A DNA stretch of 64,000 bases from Clostridium sp. (GTDB lineage: Bacteria > Bacillota > Clostridia > Oscillospirales > Acutalibacteraceae), in the NCBI GenBank assembly GCA_031272895.1, contig JAISSW010000003.1, forward strand, positions 1 through 64,000, in the 5' to 3' direction. The position numbers and the translations under genes were made by a program. Below are positions 16,336 through 24,189 of the stretch, piece after piece; the first letter of the stretch is position 1; each line of letters begins with the position of its first letter. The notes beneath the pieces are model-generated. The model was not told the DNA's origin, did no database searches, and saw only the letters and a list, made by a program, of their open reading frames with translations.

Positions 16336-16364
16336 ATTATACCATAATCACGCCCTTGTTGCAA
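16336..16364 (-). promoter_or_regulatory. Promoter of hisGDCBA
   Basis: The minus strand has TTGCAA (16364-16359), a 17-base spacer and TATAAT (16341-16336) about 40 bases before hisG. The two promoters in this gap diverge. No T-box or leader-peptide attenuator with a His run is evident in the short leader. Confidence 0.85.
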
Positions 16365-16381
16365 GTCTTTGCCAAGTACGC

Positions 16382-16410
16382 TTGCTTTTTTTTGCCACTT
16401 GTGCTATAAT
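16382..16410 (+). promoter_or_regulatory. Promoter of rpsF-ssb-rpsR
   Basis: TTGCTT (16382-16387), a 17-base spacer and TATAAT (16405-16410), the latter preceded by TGC as an extended -10. Confidence 0.8.
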
Positions 16411-16440
16411 TTTACGGCTGTAAAGAAAACAGCTTTCCTT

Positions 16441-16477
16441 ACCGCTCCACCAAGGGCGGTCAAAGTCCAAAAGGAGG
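16441..16477 (+). promoter_or_regulatory. Leader hairpin before rpsF, possible S6:S18 regulatory site
   Basis: A small hairpin ACCGC/GCGGT (16441-16445 with 16456-16460) precedes the AAAGGAGG site of rpsF. Many Firmicutes rpsF leaders bind the S6-S18 complex through a CCG-containing hairpin. The CCG here is suggestive, but the full motif cannot be confirmed by eye. Confidence 0.35.
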
Positions 16478-16484
16478 TGCAATT

Positions 16485-16841
16485 ATGTCCAGCAAGAATT
16501 ACGAGGCTCTCGTGGTCTACTCCGTCGCCGGCGGCGACGAAAAGGCACAGGAGCTGCAGGCACGCTTTCAGGCGCTGGTGGAACAGAACGGCACGGCGGA
16601 AGAAACCGAGGTTTGGGGTACGCGCAGGCTCGCGTACGCAATCAACGATGAACCGCAGGGCTACTATGTTCTCTATCGCTTTGCGTCAGAGCCGGATTTC
16701 CCGGCGGAGCTTGACCGCGTGCTGAAAATCACGGACGGCGTGCTGCGCTCGCTGATTACCGTAAGCCCGGAAGAAAGCAAAGCCCCGGCTGCGGAAGAAA
16801 AAGCGACAGAAGAAGCCGTTGCCGAAGAAGCGGAGGACTAA
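16485..16841 (+). CDS. rpsF: 30S ribosomal protein S6
   Basis: 118 residues. The N-terminal MSSKNYEALVVYSV is the S6 ferredoxin-like beginning, followed by WGTRRLAYAINDEPQGYYVLYRF, the conserved RNA- and S18-contacting strand region (quoted in part). An Ala/Glu-rich acidic tail (about residues 97-118) is a common S6 extension. It binds 16S rRNA with S18 in the 30S platform. It begins the classic rpsF-ssb-rpsR operon; the start has AAAGGAGG 7 bases upstream. Confidence 0.97.
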   Translation: MSSKNYEALVVYSVAGGDEKAQELQARFQALVEQNGTAEETEVWGTRRLAYAINDEPQGYYVLYRFASEPDFPAELDRVLKITDGVLRSLITVSPEESKAPAAEEKATEEAVAEEAED

Positions 16842-16844
16842 GCG

Positions 16845-17306
16845 ATGAACATTGCAGTTCTTATGGGGCGCCTTGTGGCTGACCCTGAGCTTAGAACCAC
16901 ACAGTCCGGCGTCAGCGTAACCAGCTTCCGCATTGCGGTGGAGCGCGCGTTCAAGGACGCTAACGGTAACAGGCAGGCGGACTTCATAGACATTGTTGCG
17001 TGGAGGCAGCAGGCCGAGTTTGTTCAAAAGTATTTCCACAAGGGCGACCCCATTGTCATTCGCGGCTCTATCCAGGTTCGCCCCTATGAAGACAAGAATG
17101 GTAATAAGCGCACTGCGGTTGAGGTTCAGGCCGAAAACATCAGCTTTGTGCTTAGCCAACCGCGCCGTGACGGAAGCGGCGGCGGCTATGTTGACCGCAC
17201 TCCCCCGCCGGAACGCGGGGCTGCGCCAAGCTACGCAAACGCCGGTGCGTCCGACTTTGCGGAACTTGAAACCGACGACGACGATTTGGAAGGGCTGCCC
17301 TTCTGA
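16845..17306 (+). CDS. ssb: Single-stranded DNA-binding protein
   Basis: 153 residues. An N-terminal OB fold (about 1-105) begins MNIAVLMGRLVADPELR and includes FIDIVAWRQQAEF. A flexible Gly/Pro-rich linker follows, ending in the acidic tail DDDDLEGLPF used to recruit replication and repair partners. It starts 3 bases after rpsF, with its GGAGG inside the rpsF end. It coats single-stranded DNA during replication and repair. Confidence 0.97.
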   Translation: MNIAVLMGRLVADPELRTTQSGVSVTSFRIAVERAFKDANGNRQADFIDIVAWRQQAEFVQKYFHKGDPIVIRGSIQVRPYEDKNGNKRTAVEVQAENISFVLSQPRRDGSGGGYVDRTPPPERGAAPSYANAGASDFAELETDDDDLEGLPF

Positions 17307-17336
17307 GCTAACCAAAACAGATTGGAGTGAAAACCC

Positions 17337-17576
17337 ATGGCATACGAGGCAAACGACCGCAAGTTCAAAAAGCGCCGCAAGGTGTGCGCCTTTTGTGTGG
17401 ACCGTGTTGACGTGATTGATTATAAGGATGTGCCGCGGCTGCGCAAGTTCATTAGTGACCGCGCTAAAATCCTTCCCCGCCGTGTAACAGGCACCTGCGC
17501 GGGTCATCAGCGTCAGCTGACGGTGGCGATTAAGCGCGCGCGTCAGGTTGCGCTTTTGCCCTACACTGCGGATTGA
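17337..17576 (+). CDS. rpsR: 30S ribosomal protein S18
   Basis: 79 residues. The segments [32 protein letters not shown] and [19 protein letters not shown] (each part of the S18 pattern) identify it. Three cysteines (CAFC and GTC) make it a zinc-binding-type (C+) S18 rather than the C- paralogue. It partners S6 in the 30S platform. The start follows GGAG; the operon ends in a terminator 20 bases later. Confidence 0.97.
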   Translation: MAYEANDRKFKKRRKVCAFCVDRVDVIDYKDVPRLRKFISDRAKILPRRVTGTCAGHQRQLTVAIKRARQVALLPYTAD

Positions 17577-17594
17577 CCGACAGGCAAAAATATT

Positions 17595-17640
17595 CGGCGA
17601 ACAGTGAATTTGGGCTATCCTATCCACTGTTCGCCGTTTG
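17595..17640 (+). terminator. Intrinsic terminator after rpsR
   Basis: Perfect 12-bp stem (17595-17606 with 17625-17636), then TTTGCGTTTT (to about 17646). The U tract is interrupted, so termination may be partial and let some transcription into mrnC. Confidence 0.75.
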
Positions 17641-17660
17641 CGTTTTAGGGGTGTTAAGGC

Positions 17661-18020
17661 GTGGCGGACGCTAATTTTTCCAATGACGCGCTGGCTTTTG
17701 CCGGCGACGCTGTTTACAGTCTGCTTGTGCGCGAGCGGCTTTGCTTGGGCGGCAAGTGCCGTTCAAAGGAGCTGCACGGGCTTGCGGCGATTCAGGTTTG
17801 CGCGGCAGCTCAGGCAAAGGCATACCATGCGCTGCTGCCCCGGCTTACAGAAGAAGAGGCGGCAGTTCTGCGCAGGGGGAAAAACTCCCACTGCGGGGAA
17901 GCGCCAAAGAACGCAAGCAGAACGGAATACCAGGAGGCTACCGGGCTTGAGTGCCTTTTCGGTTGGCTGTGGCTCAACGGTAAAGAGGAACGGGCGCGCG
18001 AGCTATTTGAACAAACATAA
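17661..18020 (+). CDS. mrnC: Mini-ribonuclease III
   Basis: 119 residues with a GTG start. It is an RNase III catalytic domain without the double-stranded RNA-binding domain, as in Bacillus MrnC. The signature FAGDAVYSLLVRERL has the catalytic Asp. A basic RGKNSHCGEAPKNAS loop follows, with EYQEATGLECLFGWLWL containing the catalytic Glu of the family. MrnC trims 23S rRNA precursors. It lies 11 bases before the dehydrogenase gene. Confidence 0.93.
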   Translation: MADANFSNDALAFAGDAVYSLLVRERLCLGGKCRSKELHGLAAIQVCAAAQAKAYHALLPRLTEEEAAVLRRGKNSHCGEAPKNASRTEYQEATGLECLFGWLWLNGKEERARELFEQT

Positions 18021-18031
18021 AGGAGAAAGAC

Positions 18032-19195
18032 ATGACAGAAGAACAAAAGCGGGCGGCGCTTGAGCATTTTTCCGCGCTGCTGGACGAGCAGGACGAGAGG
18101 GCGCGGCGTATTGCGGCGCAAAACGATTTTATTGATTACGGCAAGCTGGAAAAGCTTGTTATCGGCGTGTGCGGCGGCGACGGCATTGGTCCCACAATAA
18201 CCGCGGAGGCGGCGCGGGTGCTTGAGTATTTACTTGCGGACGACGTAAAGGCGGGCAAGGTTGAGTTCCGAGTGATTGACGGGCTGACTATTGAGAACCG
18301 CGCAAGCTGCGGCAAGGCAATTCCGGAGGACGTGCTTGCGGAGCTTAAGCAGTGCCACGTTATACTTAAAGGACCGACGACAACGCCGCAGCAGGGCGAC
18401 GGCTACCCCAACATAGAGAGCGCAAACGTAGCCATGCGCAAGGAGCTTGACCTGTTTGCGAATATGCGCCCGGTGCGTGTGCCGGAGCAGGGCATTGACT
18501 GGACCTTCTTCCGCGAGAACACCGAGGGCGCTTACGCGGTTGGTTCGCGCGGCGTTAACGTGACCGAGGATTTGGCGATGGATTTTGTCGTCACCACAAG
18601 CGAGGGTACGCGCCGCATTGCCAAGCTGGCGTATGAATTTGCCAAGGCAAACGGCAAGGAGCGCGTCAGCATTGTCAGCAAAGCGAACGTGATTAAAACC
18701 ACGGACGGCAAATTCCTTAACCTTGCCAAGGAAATAGGCGCACAGTACCCCGAAATTACCACAGACGAGTGGTATATTGACATACTGACGGCGAAGCTGA
18801 TTGACGAAAAGCGCCGCAAGGATTTCCGTGTGTTTGTTCTGCCGAACCTTTACGGTGATATAATCACAGACGAGGCGGCGGAGTTCCAAGGCGGAGTCGG
18901 CACGGCGGGCAGCGCCAACATCGGCAAGCGCTACGCCATGTTTGAGGCAATCCACGGCTCGGCGCCGCGCATGGTGCGCGAGGGGCGCGACAAATACGCC
19001 GACCCCTGCTCCATGCTGAGGGCGGCGGCAATGCTGCTGGCACACATTGGCAAAGCAAGCGAAGCCGCTAAGCTGCACCGCGCGCTGGACATCTGCATGA
19101 CCGAAGAGCGCAAGCTTGTCGTCACCGGGCGCGACACCGGCTGCAGCTGCCGCGAATTCGGCGAATATGTTTGCGGAACCCTGGAGCGGCTATAA
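18032..19195 (+). CDS. Isocitrate/isopropylmalate dehydrogenase family enzyme, probably NAD-dependent isocitrate dehydrogenase
   Basis: 387 residues. The family features are GDGIGP near residue 50, ILKGPTTTP, the substrate box RENTEGAYA, the Lys/Asn of SKANVIKTTDGKF, NLYGDIITDEAAEFQGG with the metal-binding Asp residues, and FEAIHGSAP. The substrate-loop pattern matches isocitrate dehydrogenases of the shorter NAD type more than isopropylmalate dehydrogenases. An N-terminal extension of about 40 charged residues precedes the fold. It would supply 2-oxoglutarate for glutamate. The start has AAAGGAG 8 bases upstream, and a strong terminator follows. No leu or citrate-synthase genes are next to it, so the substrate remains inferred. 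Confidence 0.82.
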   Translation: MTEEQKRAALEHFSALLDEQDERARRIAAQNDFIDYGKLEKLVIGVCGGDGIGPTITAEAARVLEYLLADDVKAGKVEFRVIDGLTIENRASCGKAIPEDVLAELKQCHVILKGPTTTPQQGDGYPNIESANVAMRKELDLFANMRPVRVPEQGIDWTFFRENTEGAYAVGSRGVNVTEDLAMDFVVTTSEGTRRIAKLAYEFAKANGKERVSIVSKANVIKTTDGKFLNLAKEIGAQYPEITTDEWYIDILTAKLIDEKRRKDFRVFVLPNLYGDIITDEAAEFQGGVGTAGSANIGKRYAMFEAIHGSAPRMVREGRDKYADPCSMLRAAAMLLAHIGKASEAAKLHRALDICMTEERKLVVTGRDTGCSCREFGEYVCGTLERL

Positions 19196-19206
19196 AAAAC
19201 AAATAA

Positions 19207-19239
19207 AATACCGCAGTCGCTTGGCTGCGGTATTTTTTT
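19207..19239 (+). terminator. Intrinsic terminator after the dehydrogenase gene
   Basis: Perfect 10-bp stem (19207-19216 with 19225-19234), an 8-base loop and a T run to 19239. Confidence 0.93.
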
Positions 19240-19401
19240 GTTTCCGTTGCTTGCGACCATATCTATTGTAGTTTTGCCTGACAATAGCCCCCTGATAAAT
19301 TTCTCAGCAAAAAATGTGACGCGGCGGGGGCTTGTCTTTTCGGCGCAAAGCTATATAATATATCTTGCCCCAAAACACCCCCGCAAAGAGTGCTTTAGCG
19401 C

Positions 19402-19430
19402 TTGCGTGTTGGGCGCAAATATGCTATAAT
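19402..19430 (+). promoter_or_regulatory. Promoter of the serC operon
   Basis: TTGCGT (19402-19407), a 17-base spacer and TATAAT (19425-19430) with an upstream TGC. The stretch from 19240 to here shows nothing else recognisable. Confidence 0.75.
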
Positions 19431-19460
19431 TACTCCAATAATTACAGGAGGCATTACACT

Positions 19461-20543
19461 ATGGCAAGAGTTTTCAATTTTTCAGCGGGACCGTCTATGT
19501 TGCCGCTCTCGGTGCTTGAACAGGCGCAGGCGGATTTGCTGGATTACAAGGGCAGCGGTCAATCAGTTATGGAAATGTCACACCGCTCCAAGGTTTATGA
19601 CGAAATAATCAAGGGCGCGCAGGCGCTGTTCCGCAAGGTTTACAGCGTGCCCGAAAACTATAAAATCCTTTTCCTCCAAGGCGGCGCTTCCACACAGTTT
19701 GCCGCAGTCCCGCTCAATCTGCTGCGCAAAAGCGGTAAGGCGGATTACATAGTCACAGGTCAATTCGCAAACAAGGCATACCAAGAGGCGCAAAAATACG
19801 GGGAAATCCGCCTCGTGGCGTCCAGCAAGGACAAAACCTATTCCTATATCCCGGAGCTTAAGCGTGAGGATTTTGACGCCGATGCCGATTACGCCTATGT
19901 TTGCTTCAACAATACAATCTTCGGTACAAAGTTCCCGTATATCCCGGACACGGGCGACGTGCCCTTGGTAGCCGATATTTCCAGCTGCATGATTAGCGAA
20001 CCGCTCGACATAAGCAAATTCGGCGTTGTTTACGGCGGAGCTCAGAAGAACGTAGCCCCCGCCGGCTTGACGGTTGTTATTGTGCGCGAGGATTTGCTTG
20101 GTCACGCAAGGCCTGAAACCCCCGTTATGCTGGACTGGAAGGCACAGGCGGACGGCGAGAGTATGTACAACACCCCGCCCTGCTGGAGCATTTATATTTG
20201 CAAGCTGGTACTGGAGTGGATTGAGGGGCTTGGCGGGCTTGAGGCTCTTGCGGAAATGAACCGCAAAAAGGCGCAGCTGCTCTATGACTTCCTTGATTCC
20301 TCAAAGCTGTTCAGCAACCCCGTGCGCAAGCAGGACCGCAGCATGATGAACGTCACCTTTGTTTGCCCCACGGACGAGCTTAACGCTAAGTTCGTCAAGG
20401 AGGCTGCAGAAGCGGGCTTTGTTAACCTAAAGGGGCACCGCAGTGTTGGCGGTATGCGTGCGTCCATCTACAACGCAATGCCTTACGAGGGCGTGGAAAA
20501 ATTGGTTGCTTTCATGGCGGAGTTTGAAAAGGCGAACGCATGA
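19461..20543 (+). CDS. serC: Phosphoserine aminotransferase SerC
   Basis: 360 residues from the ATG at 19461, which has CAGGAGG upstream; longer in-frame starts lie before the promoter. It begins RVFNFSAGPSMLP, typical of SerC. PLP-binding features are FLQGGAS and the Schiff-base Lys in GGAQKNVAPAG. GHRSVGGMRASIYNAMP near the C-terminus carries the substrate-binding residues. It makes 3-phosphoserine from 3-phosphohydroxypyruvate and glutamate. It overlaps the next gene as ATGA and sits with serA, giving two of the three serine-synthesis steps. serB is not in the window. Confidence 0.96.
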   Translation: MARVFNFSAGPSMLPLSVLEQAQADLLDYKGSGQSVMEMSHRSKVYDEIIKGAQALFRKVYSVPENYKILFLQGGASTQFAAVPLNLLRKSGKADYIVTGQFANKAYQEAQKYGEIRLVASSKDKTYSYIPELKREDFDADADYAYVCFNNTIFGTKFPYIPDTGDVPLVADISSCMISEPLDISKFGVVYGGAQKNVAPAGLTVVIVREDLLGHARPETPVMLDWKAQADGESMYNTPPCWSIYICKLVLEWIEGLGGLEALAEMNRKKAQLLYDFLDSSKLFSNPVRKQDRSMMNVTFVCPTDELNAKFVKEAAEAGFVNLKGHRSVGGMRASIYNAMPYEGVEKLVAFMAEFEKANA

Positions 20544-21013
20544 GGCTCTACATAAAGCAAAAGGTTTTCACCCTTGTGCCGGAATTCACCGTAAAGGACG
20601 AGCTGGGCAACGACCGTTGGTTTGTTGAGGGCAAGTTCCTTTCCCTTGAGGGCGAGCATAAAATCTTTGACGCGGCGCATAATCAAGTGGGTAGGATTTA
20701 CCGTGAACTGTTCCGCCTGCTGTGCCATTACCACCTTGAGATAATGGGGCGGCATACCGCCGAGATAGTTCGCGAGTTTACTTTCCTGAAGCCACGCTAT
20801 TCAATCACCGGCAGCGGGCTGAGTATTGAGGGCGACTGGTTTGCCCATGATTACACCGTATTTGAATGCAACACGCCTATAATGCATATCAGCAAGCAAT
20901 GGTTCACCTGGGGCGACAGCTATGCGTTGGATATTCCCAACCCGCAGCACGAGCTGCTGGCGCTTGGTATTGCCCTTGCGATTGATTGCTGTCTTGCCCA
21001 CGAAAACAATTAA
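20540..21013 (+). CDS. LURP-one-related (LOR/YxjI-like) family protein
   Basis: 157 residues. The pattern of short beta strands (LYIKQKVFTLVPEFTVKDE, DRWFVEGKFLS, VGRIYRELF, YSITGSGLSIEGDWF) is that of the Tubby-like LOR barrel found in Bacillus YxjI. The molecular function of this family in bacteria is unknown; the related Tubby fold binds phospholipids. It starts inside the serC stop (ATGA) and ends 10 bases before serA, so it is a fixed member of the serine operon. There is no signal peptide. Confidence 0.8.
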   Translation: MRLYIKQKVFTLVPEFTVKDELGNDRWFVEGKFLSLEGEHKIFDAAHNQVGRIYRELFRLLCHYHLEIMGRHTAEIVREFTFLKPRYSITGSGLSIEGDWFAHDYTVFECNTPIMHISKQWFTWGDSYALDIPNPQHELLALGIALAIDCCLAHENN

Positions 21014-21023
21014 GGAGAAAAAT

Positions 21024-22172
21024 ATGTTTAATATTCTTACAAAAAACAAAATCAGCGCCACGGGGCTTGCCGCCCTGAGTGCTGACAGCTACACGATAAG
21101 CGACAGCCACGCGGACCCGGATGCCATTGTGGTTCGCTCTGCCTCCCTGCACGAGGATGAATTCGGCGCAAGCCTTGCAGCCATTGCCCGCGCGGGTGCC
21201 GGCGTCAACAACATACCCATTGAAAGGGCAAGCGAGGCCGGCATTGCGGTGTTCAACACCCCCGGCGCAAACGCCAACGCCGTCAAGGAGCTTGTTATTT
21301 GCGCTTTGTTTTTGGCGGCTCGAAAGGTCGTTGCCGGCGCGGAATGGGCAAAGGGGCTCAAGGGCGAAGGCTCTGCGGTGGGCAAGCTGGTGGAAAAAGG
21401 CAAGGGTGCCTTTGGCGGAGGAGAAATCCTCGGCAAAACCCTTGGTGTAATCGGGCTTGGGGCAATCGGAGCCCTGAGCGCAAACGCCGCCGCCTCCCTT
21501 GGCATGAGGGTTATGGGCTACGACCCGTTCCTTTCCGTTCAGGGTGCGCTGCGCTTGAGCCCGTCAATCAGCGTGACGGAGGATTTGAGCGAGCTGCTTG
21601 CAACAAGCGATTACATCAGCCTGCACCTGCCGCTTAACGATTCCACACGCGGGTTGATTAACTCCCAGCGCCTTACGGATTGCAAGGAGGGTGTGCGCAT
21701 ACTCAATTTTGCGCGCGGTGAGCTGGTTGACGACAGGGACCTGCTCGACGCTCTTGCAAGCGGCAAGGTTGCGGCCTATGTCACAGACTTCCCGACAGAC
21801 GCGCAGCTTGGCGCGGACGGCGTTACAGCCCTCCCCCACTTGGGCGCCTCGACGGCGGAAAGCGAGGAAAACTGCGCACTTATGGCGGCGGACGAGCTTA
21901 AGGCTTACCTTGAGCAAGGCGTTGTGGTTAACTCGGTTAACCTGCCGGATTGCAAGCTGCCCGCAAAAACGGGGCTGCGGGTCTGCGTCGTCCACAAGGA
22001 TATTGACGGCATTGTGGCACAAATCACCACAGCCGCCCGCGCACACGCCCACAATCTTTTCAGCGCAAGCAAGAAAGGGCTTGGCTACACCGTGCTGGAC
22101 GTAGCCGAGGAGGCTGACACTGCGGCAATTTTGGGCATACCCGGGGTTTTGCGCGTGCGTGTGCTGCCGTAA
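21024..22172 (+). CDS. serA: D-3-phosphoglycerate dehydrogenase SerA
   Basis: 382 residues from the ATG at 21024, which follows AAGGAG. The D-isomer 2-hydroxyacid dehydrogenase fold shows GVNNIPIERASEAG, NAVKELVI, the NAD-binding GVIGLGAIGA, the catalytic Arg in NFARGELVD, Glu in the LGASTAESEENCA segment, and an ACT domain at the C-terminus (about 318-382; CVVHKDIDGIVAQI). The ACT domain implies feedback by serine or another amino acid. It commits 3-phosphoglycerate to serine. It lacks the intervening domain of long SerA forms, which makes it a short Clostridia-type enzyme. Confidence 0.95.
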   Translation: MFNILTKNKISATGLAALSADSYTISDSHADPDAIVVRSASLHEDEFGASLAAIARAGAGVNNIPIERASEAGIAVFNTPGANANAVKELVICALFLAARKVVAGAEWAKGLKGEGSAVGKLVEKGKGAFGGGEILGKTLGVIGLGAIGALSANAAASLGMRVMGYDPFLSVQGALRLSPSISVTEDLSELLATSDYISLHLPLNDSTRGLINSQRLTDCKEGVRILNFARGELVDDRDLLDALASGKVAAYVTDFPTDAQLGADGVTALPHLGASTAESEENCALMAADELKAYLEQGVVVNSVNLPDCKLPAKTGLRVCVVHKDIDGIVAQITTAARAHAHNLFSASKKGLGYTVLDVAEEADTAAILGIPGVLRVRVLP

Positions 22173-22187
22173 AACGGAGAGTTGACA

Positions 22188-22637
22188 ATGGAACGAATTG
22201 CAAGCTTTAATGTGGACCATACTGTACTTGAGCCGGGGATATATGTCAGCCGTATTGACGGCGACATAACCACCTATGACCTGCGCACACGCAAGCCAAA
22301 TGCCGGCGACTATATGGACGACAGCACGATGCACTCGGTTGAGCATATGCTTGCCACGCTGCTACGCAACGGCGAGCTTAGCGATAAAGTGATATATTTC
22401 GGGCCTATGGGCTGCCAAACGGGCTTTTATCTGTTGCTGCGCGACGCGGAAAATGCCCGTGTGCTTGCTGTGCTTAAGCAGGCGCTGCGCGACACGATTG
22501 ATTTCAGTGGGGAAATCTTTGGCAACAGCGCAAAGGAATGCGGCAACTACAGGACGCTTGACCTCAGCAAGGCAAAGCTTGAGTGCGCGCGTTACCTGCA
22601 GGTTCTTGACGGCGTTGACGGCTTGATGAAATATTGA
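22188..22637 (+). CDS. luxS: S-ribosylhomocysteine lyase LuxS
   Basis: 149 residues from the ATG at 22188 (GGAG 8 bases upstream); an in-frame TTG at 22182 is a weaker choice. Metal ligands of the family are His49 and His53 in HSVEH and Cys118 in KECGN; the catalytic Cys76 lies in MGCQTGF. It splits S-ribosylhomocysteine into homocysteine and DPD, the AI-2 precursor, and so recycles the SAM by-product. It is placed directly after serA, linking serine/one-carbon supply with methyl-cycle recycling. No Pfs gene is nearby. Confidence 0.96.
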   Translation: MERIASFNVDHTVLEPGIYVSRIDGDITTYDLRTRKPNAGDYMDDSTMHSVEHMLATLLRNGELSDKVIYFGPMGCQTGFYLLLRDAENARVLAVLKQALRDTIDFSGEIFGNSAKECGNYRTLDLSKAKLECARYLQVLDGVDGLMKY

Positions 22638-22726
22638 AAACTGTCGAAAAATGTAAAAAAAACCTCCATTTTTTGGTTTGCGGTGGAAATTTAGCACAAA
22701 GTATAGATTTTTTTGCTTGGATATAG

Positions 22727-22757
22727 TAAAATACTGCGTTGTACACCCTTGGTGTAC
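22727..22757 (+). promoter_or_regulatory. -10 element and palindromic operator before the XRE regulator
   Basis: TAAAAT (22727-22732) is followed by a perfect 7-3-7 inverted repeat, GTACACC-CTT-GGTGTAC (22741-22757), lying between the -10 and the start codon. That is the expected place for an autorepression operator. No convincing -35 was found. Confidence 0.6.
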
Positions 22758-22784
22758 TAAGAATAATCTTTCGGGAGAAAAACG

Positions 22785-23138
22785 ATGATTAGTCAAACAA
22801 TTAAGAAGTTGCGTAAGCTTCACGGGTTAACACAGGCTCAGGTGGCGGAATGCTTGGGCTTGGAGCGTTCAACTTATGCTTATTACGAGGGCGGCAGGGA
22901 ACCCGGAGTGGAAATCCTAATGCGCCTTTGCGGGCTTTACAAGGTCACGCTGGAGTATATGATTACGGGCGAGGAAAACCTTGGCAAGGCGTACCTGCGC
23001 GAATCGGACGCGAAGCTTGAGCATATTCCGCACCTGTTGCTGACGGACGACGAAAAGAAGCTTGTTCTTCTCTACCGTTTGTGTGACGACCAAGAGGGAA
23101 TTTTGGAATATGTGCGCGGGTTGTCTGTCCAAACCTGA
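22785..23138 (+). CDS. XRE-family transcriptional regulator
   Basis: 117 residues. An N-terminal helix-turn-helix (about 5-58) is clear: IKKLRKLHGLTQAQVAECLG followed by RSTYAYYEGGREP and ILMRLCGLYKVTLEYMI. The C-terminal half (about 75-117) is helical, with LTDDEKKLVLLYRLCDD, and probably serves dimerisation or sensing. It has GGGAG 8 bases upstream. The palindrome in its leader suggests autoregulation. It is convergent with the SipW locus; a regulatory link is possible but has no sequence support here. Confidence 0.9.
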   Translation: MISQTIKKLRKLHGLTQAQVAECLGLERSTYAYYEGGREPGVEILMRLCGLYKVTLEYMITGEENLGKAYLRESDAKLEHIPHLLLTDDEKKLVLLYRLCDDQEGILEYVRGLSVQT

Positions 23139-23164
23139 TTTATGCGACACAGTAAAAAAGCTTA

Positions 23165-23207
23165 GACCGCGGTGGGCTGTAGTTTTGCTCACGGCGGTCG
23201 GTTTTTG
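23165..23207 (+). terminator. Intrinsic terminator after the XRE regulator
   Basis: Interrupted stem GACCGC-g-GTG (23165-23174) with CAC-g-GCGGTC (23190-23199), then GGTTTTTG. The next roughly 150 bases, to the sipW stop, hold nothing recognised. Confidence 0.7.
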
Positions 23208-23360
23208 TCAAATTTGCAAGACAAAGATGAGTGTAGTAAGCTCACAGCTCAAAATCCGGCGCATTGCCCAGTTTATTTTTTTATAATATGCTCTGTGCGG
23301 TCACACCTTGACGGATTACAGTATTATAATTCACTCCGCTTGTGATATATTTCAACAGTC

Positions 23361-24134
23361 CTACTCCCCTGCCGCCCGGCGCCGTATAAGCACAATCAGC
23401 TTCGCCGCAACAACAAGGGTGAATATAATCACCGCGGCTGCTTTGCCGTATGGGCTTCCGAGCATAACAAGCACATAGCCCGCAAGCGGCAAACGGCACC
23501 TTACCACGCCCTCAATACTGCCGTATGGCACTTTTTCTTTCATCGTACCGGGGTTTGCGATGCCGTGTGTTATAATATAGTCGTCCCCTGTGTTGCTGAC
23601 AACCCTATGAGTGACGTATTCTCCGCCGTCTACCTGAAAGGTGACGTCATCGCCCACAGCAATTTTTTTTGCGTCCGTTGGAAAATTTATTATCAGCGCG
23701 CCAACCGGGATTTCCGGCTCCATGCTGCCGCTTGTAACCGCCCGCAGCTGCGCGTTAAACACAAAGCGCAATACTCCGACCGCCGCCACAACCAAAACCG
23801 AAAGCAGCAGCAGCGACGTCATCACTATATCGCCGAGCCTCTTCAGTGTTCCGATTGCGCTACCCTTGGCGGGCTTCAGCTCTGCTTTATTTCCGGCTGC
23901 TTGCCGCTCTGGCGGCAGTTCTATGGGCTCAGCTATAGACTCATAGGGCGCGTCAAAAAAGGACTCTCCCGCCGGCGCAGGATATGGCTGTTCAAGCATA
24001 TCTTCCTGAATTTGTTTAACAACGGGTGCCGAAAAATCCGCCGGCGCGGTTTCCCCCGCAAGCGAGTGCAAATACAGTTCTAAGTCGCGCAACGCGGCTT
24101 CAAACTCATCGAAGCTTTCCTTGCTGTTCTCCAT
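23361..24134 (-). CDS. SipW-type signal peptidase I, copy 1 (with acidic N-terminal extension)
   Basis: 257-residue S26B-type peptidase of the archaeal/endoplasmic class. An N-terminal cytoplasmic extension of about 100 residues (acidic and Pro-rich) precedes a membrane segment at about 104-125. Catalytic Ser137 lies in TSGSMEPEIPVGALI. His176 in YVTHRVV replaces the lysine of ordinary bacterial enzymes, and a C-terminal membrane segment ends RRRAAGE. In Bacillus, SipW processes the amyloid-fibre proteins TasA and TapA. This is the last gene of the 23-40 kb locus, 55 bases after the giant protein, with AGGGG before its ATG. The long N-terminal extension is unusual for the family. Confidence 0.9.
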   Translation of the reverse strand: MENSKESFDEFEAALRDLELYLHSLAGETAPADFSAPVVKQIQEDMLEQPYPAPAGESFFDAPYESIAEPIELPPERQAAGNKAELKPAKGSAIGTLKRLGDIVMTSLLLLSVLVVAAVGVLRFVFNAQLRAVTSGSMEPEIPVGALIINFPTDAKKIAVGDDVTFQVDGGEYVTHRVVSNTGDDYIITHGIANPGTMKEKVPYGSIEGVVRCRLPLAGYVLVMLGSPYGKAAAVIIFTLVVAAKLIVLIRRRAAGE

Positions 24135-24189
24135 GGTTCCCCTCTGTGTTGCAAGGGGCGAGATTCCTCCCGCCCCCGGTTAGCGTAAA

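Noticed and set aside
17658-18063. Alternative 141-residue frame over mrnC
   Set aside because: Arg/Cys-rich off-frame translation; the mrnC frame carries the RNase III motifs.
18230-19078. 282-residue minus-strand ORF opposite the dehydrogenase gene
   Set aside because: His- and Cys-rich shadow of a GC-rich gene; no ribosome site and no motif.
22785-23138. XRE regulator as a SinR-like repressor of the fibre locus
   Set aside because: Only the size, the HTH and the location match. The C-terminal half is unlike SinR, and its palindrome was not found upstream of the fibre operon.
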